Source: Chthonomonadales bacterium (GTDB taxonomy: Bacteria; Armatimonadota; Chthonomonadetes; Chthonomonadales; CAJBBX01). Taken from it: DNA of 64,000 nt. Location of the stretch: NCBI GenBank assembly GCA_020849275.1, contig JADLGO010000036.1:1-64000 (forward strand). Direction: 5' to 3'. The notes beneath the pieces are model-generated. The model did not search any database. It was given only the letters and a program-made list of their open reading frames with translations, and was not told where the DNA came from. Position numbers and translations under genes: made by a program. This document shows positions 1-7,731 of the stretch, one piece after another. Position 1 is the stretch's first letter. Every line of letters starts with the position of its first letter.

Positions 1-71
1 AGCTTGCCCAAAACCTCCAAACGCCGCTGTTGTCTGACGCTCAATGTGATTGTCCCCATACCCATTAGCAT
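1..71 (-). CDS. Transposase N-terminus, partial
   Basis: Only the first 24 codons are in the window, reading MLMGMGTITL then SVRQQRRLEVLGKL. An N-terminus with SVRQQRRLEVL followed by a helix-turn-helix is common in ISNCY/IS1202-like and IS481-like transposases, but the diagnostic DDE region is off the edge. Three in-frame ATGs (71, 65, 59) make the exact start uncertain. It begins right after the terminal repeats, as expected for an insertion sequence. Whether the full copy is intact cannot be judged here. Confidence 0.5.
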   Translation of the reverse strand, partial: MLMGMGTITLSVRQQRRLEVLGK

Positions 72-123
72 GCGGACAAAGTCCCTGAGCAATAACACCG
101 GACATATTCCCTGAGCAGTTACA
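1..123 (-). mobile_element. Insertion-sequence end (element continues past left edge)
   Basis: The reverse strand from 123 towards 1 starts TGTAACTGCTCAGGGAATAT and holds two tandem copies of a repeat of about 25 bp (core TGCTCAGGGA, then TTTGTCC or TATGTCC). A start codon and transposase-like codons follow. The outer ~57 bp is identical to the reverse strand of 31569-31625, so this is a repeated mobile-element end. Tandem sites at a terminus are typical of transposase-binding regions. The family (IS481, ISNCY or IS21-like) cannot be fixed from this fragment. Confidence 0.7.
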
Positions 124-140
124 CCGGTGCGGTTTGCCGC

Positions 141-169
141 TTGACATCGGCGGCCCAATCCGCTACACT
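141..169 (+). promoter_or_regulatory. Sigma-70 promoter of the NlpC/P60 gene
   Basis: TTGACA at 141-146, a 17-bp spacer and TACACT at 164-169. It lies 122 bp upstream of the start at 291. The insertion-sequence tip at 123 is exactly 17 bp from the -35 box. Confidence 0.7.
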
Positions 170-290
170 GGCGCCGTTGTGAAACCCTTCACAGATCTCC
201 CGAGCGGGTTTTGCAGCCACAACCCAATAGCACAGGCACAGGACACGCATCCAAGTGTGCCGACACAACGCCACCGAAGAAAGGGAACGG

Positions 291-1433
291 ATGTCCATCC
301 ACCGCCTTCGCTGGGCGCTATTGTGCGTCGCGGCTACTTCCGGAGCGCTACTGGCTCACGGTGCCGAGGCATCACACACTGTCACGGTCAAGCCGGGCGA
401 CTCGATCGATAGTCTCGCCCGGCGGTTCGGTGTCTCCACGAGGGATATCGCTCGAGCCAATGGCATTTCCACCGACGGCATTTTGCTCGATGGGAAGCGC
501 CTCACCATCCCCGATCCGCCTCCAAGGGTAGCCCGCCCGGCCACGATGCACGTCGCGGCATCGGTGGTCGGCGACCGCGTTACGGTGCGTCGCGGACCTT
601 ACGAGGGTTACCGGTCCGTTACGCTGGTCGACCACGGAACCGATCTGGTCCTGACGCGCCGGGCCGGCGACTGGTTCCAGGTGCGCCTCGCGGACGGCGC
701 CACCGGATGGATCCGTCAGGACTTCGTGCGTTCTGGGGGCCCGGCTGTCGCCCACGCCGGACTGCCGGCCCAGACCGCCAGCGCGCGCCGCGCGCAGGCC
801 AGGGCGGCCCACTCCTCGGCCAGGCGCACCGCGTCGGCGGCCCACAAGAGCTCAAAGCCGGCCCCGGCAAGACGATCGGCCGCGCGCCCGTCCACCAGTA
901 CCCAGTCGACGAAGGCACGGGCGTCGTCGCATCGGGTTGCATCGAAGCCGACGCCGAAGCGCGCGGCGCGCTCGAGCAGGGTCGCCACGAAGCCGGCCGG
1001 GAAGGTGGCGACGCGCGCGTCCAAGCGTGACAGCGCCCTGGCCCGGCGCCGCACGAAGCCGACGGGCAGCGGCGATGTGGTGCGGACCGCGTATGCCTAT
1101 CGCGGGGCGCCGTACCGGTACGGCGGCTCATCGAGGGGCGGGTTCGACTGCTCGGGGTTCACGAGCTACGTGTACGCCAGCAAGGGCGTGCGTTTGCCTC
1201 ACTCGGCCGCTGCGCAGTTCGGGCACGGCAACAAGGTCAACAAGAGCAGTCTGAAGCCCGGCGACCTCGTGTTCTTTGAGACGACCCGGCGCGGCATCTC
1301 GCACGTCGGCATCTACGCCGGCAACGGCAGGTTCGTGCACGCTTCCAGCGCCCGCGGCCGTGTGCGCGTCGACTCGCTTAACTCGGGCTACTACAGCGCG
1401 CGGTTCCGCGGCGCGCGCCGCGTCCGCAAGTAG
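291..1433 (+). CDS. Secreted LysM/SH3/NlpC-P60 cell-wall hydrolase
   Basis: A 380-residue exported peptidoglycan hydrolase. Residues 1-27 form a signal peptide. A LysM domain follows (about 28-73, HTVTVKPGDSIDSLARRFGV), then a bacterial SH3-like domain (about 85-145), a long Ala/Arg/Ser/Lys linker (about 150-255), and a C-terminal NlpC/P60 domain. The catalytic Cys is Cys287 in FDCSGFT and the His lies in SHVGIYAG. The family cleaves D-glutamyl-diamino acid bonds in stem peptides. The ATG at 291 was chosen over one 12 codons upstream because it follows GAAGAAAGGGA and opens the signal peptide. Tandem hairpins follow the gene. Confidence 0.9.
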   Translation: MSIHRLRWALLCVAATSGALLAHGAEASHTVTVKPGDSIDSLARRFGVSTRDIARANGISTDGILLDGKRLTIPDPPPRVARPATMHVAASVVGDRVTVRRGPYEGYRSVTLVDHGTDLVLTRRAGDWFQVRLADGATGWIRQDFVRSGGPAVAHAGLPAQTASARRAQARAAHSSARRTASAAHKSSKPAPARRSAARPSTSTQSTKARASSHRVASKPTPKRAARSSRVATKPAGKVATRASKRDSALARRRTKPTGSGDVVRTAYAYRGAPYRYGGSSRGGFDCSGFTSYVYASKGVRLPHSAAAQFGHGNKVNKSSLKPGDLVFFETTRRGISHVGIYAGNGRFVHASSARGRVRVDSLNSGYYSARFRGARRVRK

Positions 1434-1442
1434 AGGGGGGTC

Positions 1443-1496
1443 GGGGCCGGTCGGCGCGCCGTCGCCGGCCCCGCGGCCCTGCTCGGCAGGGCCGCG
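1443..1496 (+). terminator. Tandem GC-rich hairpins after NlpC/P60 gene
   Basis: Two hairpins follow the stop codon. The first pairs 1443-1450 with 1465-1472 (8 bp). The second pairs CGCGGCCCTGC (1472-1482) with 1486-1496 around a 3-nt loop. There is no U-tract, as in many high-GC terminators. The second stem ends 23 bp before the purA -35 box. Confidence 0.55.
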
Positions 1497-1518
1497 CCCG
1501 GGCGACCTCGGCCGCCGA

Positions 1519-1547
1519 TTGACAAGGGGGCGGGCTGAGGCTATAAT
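1519..1547 (+). promoter_or_regulatory. Consensus sigma-70 promoter of purA
   Basis: TTGACA at 1519-1524, spacer of exactly 17 bp, TATAAT at 1542-1547: a perfect consensus. The -10 region and what follows (CTATAATGGGCTAAGTG, 1541-1557) matches the pdxS promoter at 59882-59898 in 16 of 17 positions. Predicted transcription start is near 1554. Confidence 0.85.
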
Positions 1548-1573
1548 GGGCTAAGTGAAGACGTTGGTGCGAC

Positions 1574-1600
1574 CAATGGATAGCACATCGCTATCCATTG
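1574..1600 (+). promoter_or_regulatory. Perfect inverted repeat in the purA leader
   Basis: CAATGGATAGC (1574-1584), loop ACATC, GCTATCCATTG (1590-1600), then TTTCTTTG. The 11-bp perfect stem followed by a T-rich stretch lies between the predicted start of transcription and the purA start at 1623. It could be an attenuator, an mRNA-stabilising hairpin or an operator for a purine regulator. Its AT content contrasts with the surroundings. Confidence 0.6.
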
Positions 1601-1622
1601 TTTCTTTGTGGGGGGCGCTGCG

Positions 1623-2921
1623 ATGGCGAACACGGTTGTGGTGGGCGCGCAGTGGGGCGACGAGGCCAAGGGCAAGGTGGTCGACTACCTCGCGCAGTCG
1701 GCCGGCACGGTGGTGCGCTATGGGGGCGGCAACAACGCCGGGCACACGGTCAGCGCGAACGGCGAGACGTTCAAGTTCCACCTGGTCCCGTGCGGCATCC
1801 TATATCCGTCGGTTACCTGTGTCGTCGCGGACGGCGTGGTGGTGGACCTTGCCGTGCTGCTTAGGGAGACCGACGACCTGCGCGCGCGCGGGTACCCCTG
1901 CCACAACCTTAAGGTCTCCGCGAACGCGCACGTGATCATGCCCTACCACAGGCGACTTGACCAGCTTGAGGAGGCACGTAAGGGGCCGGGCGCCATCGGG
2001 ACGACAGGGCGGGGCATCGGGCCGGCCTACGCCGACAAGGCCGCTCGCGTGGGCATCCGGATGCATGAGATAATCGACCCTCAGCGCCGCGTGGAGCGGA
2101 TCCGCGAGCAGACGCTCGCCAGGAACCTGGTGCTTACCCGCCTCTATGAGGCGGAGCCGTTCGACGTCGATGAGGTGATCGACGAGTATGCGCGCCTGGG
2201 GGATGCCGTCCGGCCATTCGTGTGCGACACGGTGTCGCTCGTTGGCCGCGCGGTTCGCGACGGCCGGGGGGTGGTGTTCGAGGGCGCGCAAGGCACCCTC
2301 CTCGACATCGACCTGGGCACCTATCCGTTCGTCACGTCCTCGCACCCGATCGCGGGGGGCGCTTGCGTCGGCACGGGCGCCGGCCCGACGGACATCGACG
2401 CCGTCATGGGCGTCGCCAAGGCGTACACCACGCGAGTCGGCGCGGGTGTGTTCCCGACGGAACTGCTGGACGCCACCGGGCAGTACATCCGGGAGCACGG
2501 CAACGAGTACGGCACAACTACGGGCAGGCCCCGGCGCTGCGGATGGCTCGACTGCGTGGTCCTGCGCTACGCCGCGCGCGTCAACGGTCTGAGTTGCCTG
2601 GCGCTCGGCCACCTGGACGTGCTGACGGGCCTGGACACGGTGCGCATTGCCACCGCCTACCGCGTGGGGGGTACGCTGACCGACGAGGTGCCCTGCGACC
2701 TGCCGCACCGGACCGATCTGACAGCGGTCTACGAGGACCTGGCTGGCTGGAGCGAGGACGTATCTGGAGCACGCTCCATCGAGGAGTTGCCAGCCAACTG
2801 CCGGGCCTACGTGCGGCGCGTGGAGGAGGTGGTCGGGGTGCCGGTCTCGAGCGTGTCCGTGGGGCCATCGCGCGAGCAGCTCATCGTCGTTCCAGGCGCC
2901 CTGCCGGGGTGCGCGGCCTGA
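1623..2921 (+). CDS. purA: Adenylosuccinate synthetase
   Basis: PurA couples IMP, aspartate and GTP to form adenylosuccinate, the first committed step to AMP, in the cytoplasm. The protein has 432 residues, normal for the family. It opens VVVGAQWGDEAKGKVVDYL (P-loop-like IMP/GTP site), followed by GGNNAGHT. Further conserved segments are GPGAIGTTGRGIGPAY, FEGAQGTLLDIDLGTYPFVT and the GTTTGRPRRCGW loop. The ATG at 1623 gives the canonical N-terminus; one five codons upstream is less likely. It has its own promoter, leader hairpin and terminator, so it is probably monocistronic. Confidence 0.97.
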   Translation: MANTVVVGAQWGDEAKGKVVDYLAQSAGTVVRYGGGNNAGHTVSANGETFKFHLVPCGILYPSVTCVVADGVVVDLAVLLRETDDLRARGYPCHNLKVSANAHVIMPYHRRLDQLEEARKGPGAIGTTGRGIGPAYADKAARVGIRMHEIIDPQRRVERIREQTLARNLVLTRLYEAEPFDVDEVIDEYARLGDAVRPFVCDTVSLVGRAVRDGRGVVFEGAQGTLLDIDLGTYPFVTSSHPIAGGACVGTGAGPTDIDAVMGVAKAYTTRVGAGVFPTELLDATGQYIREHGNEYGTTTGRPRRCGWLDCVVLRYAARVNGLSCLALGHLDVLTGLDTVRIATAYRVGGTLTDEVPCDLPHRTDLTAVYEDLAGWSEDVSGARSIEELPANCRAYVRRVEEVVGVPVSSVSVGPSREQLIVVPGALPGCAA

Positions 2922-2964
2922 GGCTCTCCTGGCCGCCCATTGAGCGCGGTCCCCATGCGGGAGC

Positions 2965-3003
2965 GGCGCGCGGAGATCCCTGGAGGAAGCTCCGCGCGCC
3001 TTT
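2965..3003 (+). terminator. Terminator of purA
   Basis: GGCGCGCGGAG (2965-2975) pairs perfectly with CTCCGCGCGCC (2990-3000) across a 14-nt loop and is followed by TTT. It sits in the gap between convergent purA and the gene ending at 3043. Confidence 0.65.
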
Positions 3004-3042
3004 CGCCTACATCGCGCCGGACCGGAACCACGGGCGCGCACA

Positions 3043-3744
3043 CTATGCCACGCACTGCCTGGAATGCGGCTTCCCCTCCGGCGCATGGCATCGGGGGCAC
3101 TGGCCCGGGCCGCCCCAGACCTCCACGGCCGTCCGGGCGCGCGGTGGCTCCGGGCCCTCACGCACCAAGGACCCGGCGGCCCGTCCCTCCTCGGCCCCGG
3201 AGGCGCGCGTGGGCATCGGGCGCGTGCGGGGCGTGTCCGCAGGATGTGTGCCGTCGTCATCCAGCTCGGGCATGAACTGCGTGCCGAAGCCAAGCAGCGC
3301 CAGCGCCCGGGCGACCGCGCCCGTGGAGGCCTTCTCGACCCATCCTGCCGGAAAGTCGCTCTTCGTCTCTGTTTTGTAGTCGGAGGCGACGACGCGGCCG
3401 TCCGGGCTAACGATCTCCGCCTTCACCGTTGCGAAGCCCGCCTCGTGGCCACCCTCGACGAGCTGTGTATGGATGCCCCAGGTGTCGCCAAGCTCGTCGC
3501 GGAACCACACGAGCCGGTAGGCCGCGGGCAGGTAGTAGCGTCCTCCCTGCAGCCGGATGAGAAAGCGGCGGATGGTATCTGGCATGCGGCGGGTGCCCAC
3601 CGTTGCCTCCGCCACGTCGCGGACATCCGCCGGCGACTGCGGTTCGGTCTGTGGGATCTGCGCGTCGTCGGGCTCCGTGGCTACCATCAGGGTCTCGTCC
3701 TCTCCGACCGGCTTCCCACAGTCTGCTGCTCGCCTGTTTGCCAT
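3043..3744 (-). CDS. Putative single-strand annealing-like protein with C-terminal zinc motif
   Basis: A 233-residue protein. The middle (about 60-170; GGRYYLPAAYRLVWFRDE, then KTETKSDFP and TGAVARALALLGFGTQF) resembles Rad52/Erf-type annealing-like proteins common in phages and some chromosomes; I recognise the pattern but cannot confirm it by search. The C-terminus has CPRCHAPEGKPHSRQC, a possible Cys/His zinc knuckle. The ATG at 3744 follows GGAGGGTCCCAAC. The upstream neighbours are an SprT-like protease and DinG, a setting consistent with DNA repair. No adjacent phage genes are visible. Confidence 0.55.
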   Translation of the reverse strand: MANRRAADCGKPVGEDETLMVATEPDDAQIPQTEPQSPADVRDVAEATVGTRRMPDTIRRFLIRLQGGRYYLPAAYRLVWFRDELGDTWGIHTQLVEGGHEAGFATVKAEIVSPDGRVVASDYKTETKSDFPAGWVEKASTGAVARALALLGFGTQFMPELDDDGTHPADTPRTRPMPTRASGAEEGRAAGSLVREGPEPPRARTAVEVWGGPGQCPRCHAPEGKPHSRQCVA

Positions 3745-3845
3745 GTTGGGACCCTCCGTCGCGGCGCGTAGTTGTGGCCGCGTGACACAGGGGCAATCGC
3801 GCCAGTGCGGCAGATCCGGAAGGGCGGCTGGCAGCCGGGGACGCG

Positions 3846-4754
3846 TCAGGCAGCCGGGGCCATCGGTGCCCTCGCCCGACGTGCGGTGACCGGGAACTGC
3901 TCGCGTCGGAACGCGGGCCACACGCTGCGCCGCCACCCGATGGCAGCCCTGGCCGGCCGGGAGAGCCCGGCCGCCGCGATCGCCCCCTCGATGTCGCGCC
4001 AGCGCGGGCCCGCCCGCGCTGCCGCAAGCCAGTACGCCAACTCGTAGAGCACCACCTCCCGCGGGACGGCCGGGTGGGCAAGCAGGGCATGCATGCGCAC
4101 GACCCCCTCGCCGGCGAAGCGGTACGAGAGCCCCGACTTGCGGGACGAGGGCAATAGCCACTCGACCTCGAAGGGAGGCTCGGTCAAGCCGAACGCCGGC
4201 GCGGTCGTAGCCAGCAGCGCGCGGACCTCCTCGATCGGCCGCCAGCCGGCCTGGGCCAGAATGGCAGCCCACGCCGCGTCGCGATCGGCCTGCCTGCGCG
4301 CGCGACGCGCCACCACGTCGCTGGCGTGGATGGCGTAGTGCGCGCTCCAATGTCTCCTTCGCCAGGCGGCCGCCCGGTCCTCGAGGAAGAGGCAGCCGCG
4401 CAGCTCCATCTCGCGGTCCACCACTCCGCCCTGGTGCGGGTTGGCGTGAAGCCTGCGTGTGCCCGAGCCGTAGCCATGCACGTAGTGGGCCAGCTCGTGG
4501 ACGAGCGTCGCGTCGACGACGTAGTCGGGCACATCGGGGTGCGCGAACAGGCCGTTGACCAGGATGAGGCAGGTCCGCCCGCGGGCTCGGATCGAGCCGA
4601 ACCGCCGGCGGGCGCGCGGCCCGAAGTGGGCGTCAATGGGATAGCCGGGGATTACGTCAGCGTAGTACAGGTCCCATAGGTGGGAGACCCGGCACGCCAG
4701 CCAGACATCGTCGCGGATGTTCCGGGGCAGGGGGCCGTCAGGAAACTGGCTCAT
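3846..4754 (-). CDS. SprT-like zinc metalloprotease-type protein
   Basis: A 302-residue predicted cytoplasmic protein carrying a zincin signature HELAH at residues 86-90 (DATLVHELAHYVHGYG). This resembles the SprT/Spartan-like HExxH arrangement, but the family cannot be assigned firmly and the third metal ligand is not obvious. Its start ATG overlaps the dinG stop codon (ATGA), so translation is probably coupled. SprT-like proteases in other systems remove DNA-protein crosslinks, which would fit a DinG partner, but that is inference. A second, later conserved half has no recognised domain. Confidence 0.6.
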   Translation of the reverse strand: MSQFPDGPLPRNIRDDVWLACRVSHLWDLYYADVIPGYPIDAHFGPRARRRFGSIRARGRTCLILVNGLFAHPDVPDYVVDATLVHELAHYVHGYGSGTRRLHANPHQGGVVDREMELRGCLFLEDRAAAWRRRHWSAHYAIHASDVVARRARRQADRDAAWAAILAQAGWRPIEEVRALLATTAPAFGLTEPPFEVEWLLPSSRKSGLSYRFAGEGVVRMHALLAHPAVPREVVLYELAYWLAAARAGPRWRDIEGAIAAAGLSRPARAAIGWRRSVWPAFRREQFPVTARRARAPMAPAA

Positions 4755-6865
4755 ACGTCGCGCTCGGGCGCACTGCGGTGAGCAACGGGTTCGCGCCCGC
4801 ATCCTCCTTTCGGCTGGGGTTGGCCTTGCGTCTGTTCCTCCCAGAATCGCGTGACGCGCGGCCATGTGCTGGCCCGCGCGGCGGGGGGAAGATGCCGCAC
4901 GAACTCGGGTCCGTAACGCCTGGTGAGCAGCCGCGTGTCCAGGATGCAGACGATGCCGCGGTCCTCTCGCGTACGCACGAGTCGTCCGAAGCCCTGCTTG
5001 AGTCGAATCTGTGCCCGCGGGATGCTGTACTCGGCGAACCAGTCCCCGCCGGCGGCTTCAATGGCCTCCGTGCGCGCGCGCGTCACCGGCGAGTCCGGCA
5101 CGGCGAAGGGCAGCCGGTCGATCACCACCAGGCTCAGCGCGTCACCCTGCACGTCGACGCCCTCCCAGAAGGTCTGATTGCCAAGAAGACACCCGTTGCC
5201 GCTCGCGCGGAAGGCCTCCAGCAGGCGGGCGGGAGGAAGATCGCCCTGCCGGAAGAGCGGGCACTCCACCTCACCGCGCAGGCGCTCATGGACCGCCTCA
5301 AGCATCCGCCGCGAAGTGAAGAGGAGGAACGCCCGCCCTCGCGTCAGCGCGATCAGCCGCGCCAGTTCCCCCCCAACTTGCTCCACGTAGGCCGCCGCGC
5401 GATCCCCGTCGGCGCGCGCGGCCGCGGCCGTCAGCGGCGGCGGAAGGTGACGGGGCACGTAGAGCAGCGCCTGACGGCCAAAGTCGAACGGCGAGCCTAT
5501 TATGCGCTCGCGACACGCGTCCGGGAGGCCCAGACGCGCGCGCAGATACGCGAAGCCGCCGCTGTTGGCGAGCGTGGCGGAGGTTAGCACCGCTGCCTCC
5601 ACCTTGCTCCAGAGCGCCTCGTGAAGCGCGCCAGCAACCGAGACCGGCGTGTAGTGAAGGGTTGTGCGCTCGCCGCCTGGCGCGCGCCGGCGCCCCGCGC
5701 GCTCGTCGGTCGAGTGTTCGCCCCACCGGATGTAGTCGGCATCGGTGCCGCGCGTCAGCGTGTCGAGCTCCTCGCGGAGCCTGCCGCCCATGCGGGCCAG
5801 GCCCTGCAGCCGCTCGGCCAGCGGTCCCTCCGCGCCGCGCGCGTTCTCAAGGATCTCGTTTCGAAGTCCCTCGATCACCAAGCACGCGTCCGCCACGGTC
5901 GCGCGTGTCCGCTCGTCGGCGTCCGCGTCCAGCACCTCGTGCAGGTAGAACTCCGGCCGTGCGCCGCGAAACGCCTCGAAGAGCTGGTCGTTGAGGGAGG
6001 CGAGCGCCTCGAGCCGCTCGGGCGCCAATGCGGTCCCTTGTAGCCGCCGGACCCGCTCGAGGTAGGCCGGGATGCGCCAGTTGCCCACTTCCAAGCCGAG
6101 GACGCGAGTCGCGACCTCCTCCAGGTGGTGCGCCTCGTCCACCACGACGTAGTCGTAGTCGGGCAGCACCCGCGACTCCGGATCGGAGCGACGGACGGCC
6201 AGGTCGCTGAGCAGCAGAGCGTGGTTGACCACGACGATGCGGGCATCCGCCGCCCGCCAGCGTGCGCGGTAGTAGTGGCAGCGCTCGTAGTAGCGGCACT
6301 CCTGCTGTCGGCAGGTGTCCTGATTTGCTGCCACCTCGTGCCACGACGCAAAGGCGAAGCCCAGGTCCGCGACGTCCCCGGAATCGGTGCTCCGTGCCCA
6401 CGCCTTCAGATCGCGGAATCGCGGGTCGGCCGCCAGGAACAGGTCGCTCTCGGCGCCGTCGAGGTCCTGAAAGCACAGGTAGTTTCCCCGGCCCTTTAGC
6501 AGCGCGACCGATGCGTCCACCTCCGGCAGCAGGCGCGCGACGAGCGGGATGTCCTTCTCGACGAGCTGCTGTTGCAGGTTGATGGTGTGCGTGGCGATGA
6601 TCGTGGTCTTGCCGCGCGCTGCCGCGCGGAAGGCCGGCAGCAGGTACGCGAGCGACTTGCCAACGCCGGTGCCGGCCTCTACCACGCTGACTCCGCCACG
6701 CCTCAGGCCCTCCTCAACAGTGCTTGCGGCCTCGACCTGCTGAGGCCGGTGCTCATACGAGTCCAGCTCCCGGGAGAGTCGACCGCCGGGTCCCAGGACC
6801 TCGGCGATGCCCGGGAGGTGACGTGAACGTGACATCGATGGCCTATCCGTGTCTCGGCCGCTCAT
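4751..6865 (-). CDS. dinG: DinG/XPD-family iron-sulfur DNA helicase
   Basis: A 704-residue superfamily 2 helicase. Walker A GTGVGKS lies at residues 65-71, DEAH at 243-246, and four iron-sulfur cysteines at 131, 185, 190 and 196 in the usual place between motifs I and II. The C-terminal part carries ATSATLAN-like and QGFGRLVRTREDRG motifs. DinG unwinds DNA 5'-3' and acts on damage-related structures such as R-loops. The start at 6865 overlaps the stop of the preceding gene as ATGA; a second ATG ten codons on is possible. The gene is coupled downstream to the SprT-like gene. Confidence 0.9.
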   Translation of the reverse strand: MSGRDTDRPSMSRSRHLPGIAEVLGPGGRLSRELDSYEHRPQQVEAASTVEEGLRRGGVSVVEAGTGVGKSLAYLLPAFRAAARGKTTIIATHTINLQQQLVEKDIPLVARLLPEVDASVALLKGRGNYLCFQDLDGAESDLFLAADPRFRDLKAWARSTDSGDVADLGFAFASWHEVAANQDTCRQQECRYYERCHYYRARWRAADARIVVVNHALLLSDLAVRRSDPESRVLPDYDYVVVDEAHHLEEVATRVLGLEVGNWRIPAYLERVRRLQGTALAPERLEALASLNDQLFEAFRGARPEFYLHEVLDADADERTRATVADACLVIEGLRNEILENARGAEGPLAERLQGLARMGGRLREELDTLTRGTDADYIRWGEHSTDERAGRRRAPGGERTTLHYTPVSVAGALHEALWSKVEAAVLTSATLANSGGFAYLRARLGLPDACRERIIGSPFDFGRQALLYVPRHLPPPLTAAAARADGDRAAAYVEQVGGELARLIALTRGRAFLLFTSRRMLEAVHERLRGEVECPLFRQGDLPPARLLEAFRASGNGCLLGNQTFWEGVDVQGDALSLVVIDRLPFAVPDSPVTRARTEAIEAAGGDWFAEYSIPRAQIRLKQGFGRLVRTREDRGIVCILDTRLLTRRYGPEFVRHLPPAARASTWPRVTRFWEEQTQGQPQPKGGCGREPVAHRSAPERDV

Positions 6866-7731
6866 CCGGTCTCGTTGCGGGTCACCACGAGCGTCTTGCG
6901 CGTGCGCAGCACGATGCCGGATGCGTCCACCACACGCACCTCCACCAGGTGCTCGCCGTCGCTCCACTGGCGTGTGTCCCACCGGACGGCGTAGGGCGCC
7001 CGGTTCATGATCGCCAGTACGGTGCCGTCCAGCACGAACAGTACGGCCTGGGCGGCCGCTCCGGCGGGCACACGAGCCTGCACGGTGAGCCACCCGCTGG
7101 CCGGCTCGCGCCCGGACGCGCGTAGCCGCGCGAGCGCGCCTTCGCGGTAGTCCCTCGTAGCGGCGGCGAGCGCGGGCTCCAGGCCGTCTCGCGGCGCCGG
7201 CGGGCGTATGGCGGTGATCACGAGCACGTCGCCGTCGGCGGGCACGTAGCCGGAGGGTAGCGGCACAAGCGCGCGTCCGAGCGCGCGCTGGACGCCCGAG
7301 CCGGGCGGCGGCAGCAACTCGCGCATCAGCGTCGAAGCCGGCGGAGAGGTCACGACGATCGCGGCGCGGTCGCGGCGAGCCGCGGGGCTGTCCGGGAGCA
7401 CTCGCACGATGCGGCGCCCCGTGACGCCGAGGGCCAACCCGTGCTCGCCGGCGCGCTCCACGGAGGGGAGCGTCGACGCGCCGCCGGGCGCCACCGCGCG
7501 AGCGGGTTGCACCACGCGCGCAAGCAGGTGCCACCTCTCGCCGCCGTCGGCGCTGACCTCCACGGCGCCGAGACGGGTGTTGGCGACCCGCAGCACGTAG
7601 GCGCCGTCGTCGGCCGGCGGCACGGCGGCGCCGCCCGCGTCCCCGAGGGCGCTAGCCGCCGCCGGACTGGTAAGGAACCACAGGCAGGCGAGCAGCCACG
7701 GCGTCGACCTCCAGGCCAGCCCGCACCGCAT
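6862..7731 (-). CDS. Exported protein of unknown function
   Basis: A 289-residue protein with a clear N-terminal signal peptide (STPWLLACLWFLTSPAAASA). The rest is beta-rich. Its last ~90 residues (ARVPAGAAAQAVLFVLDG, YAVRWDTRQWSDGEHLVEVRVVDASG) look like the bacterial Ig-like domain that reports 'dTrqwpdGeH.l.v.v.D'. The ATG at 7731 puts the first 80 bp inside the end of the upstream GHL10 gene, a long overlap, but a later start would lose the signal peptide. It is coupled to dinG by an ATGA overlap. Function not recognised. Confidence 0.65.
   Translation of the reverse strand: MRCGLAWRSTPWLLACLWFLTSPAAASALGDAGGAAVPPADDGAYVLRVANTRLGAVEVSADGGERWHLLARVVQPARAVAPGGASTLPSVERAGEHGLALGVTGRRIVRVLPDSPAARRDRAAIVVTSPPASTLMRELLPPPGSGVQRALGRALVPLPSGYVPADGDVLVITAIRPPAPRDGLEPALAAATRDYREGALARLRASGREPASGWLTVQARVPAGAAAQAVLFVLDGTVLAIMNRAPYAVRWDTRQWSDGEHLVEVRVVDASGIVLRTRKTLVVTRNETG

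Noticed and set aside
2222-3379. 385-codon forward frame across the purA end
   Set aside because: Overlaps purA in another frame and crosses its terminator; Arg/Pro/Gly-rich without motifs.
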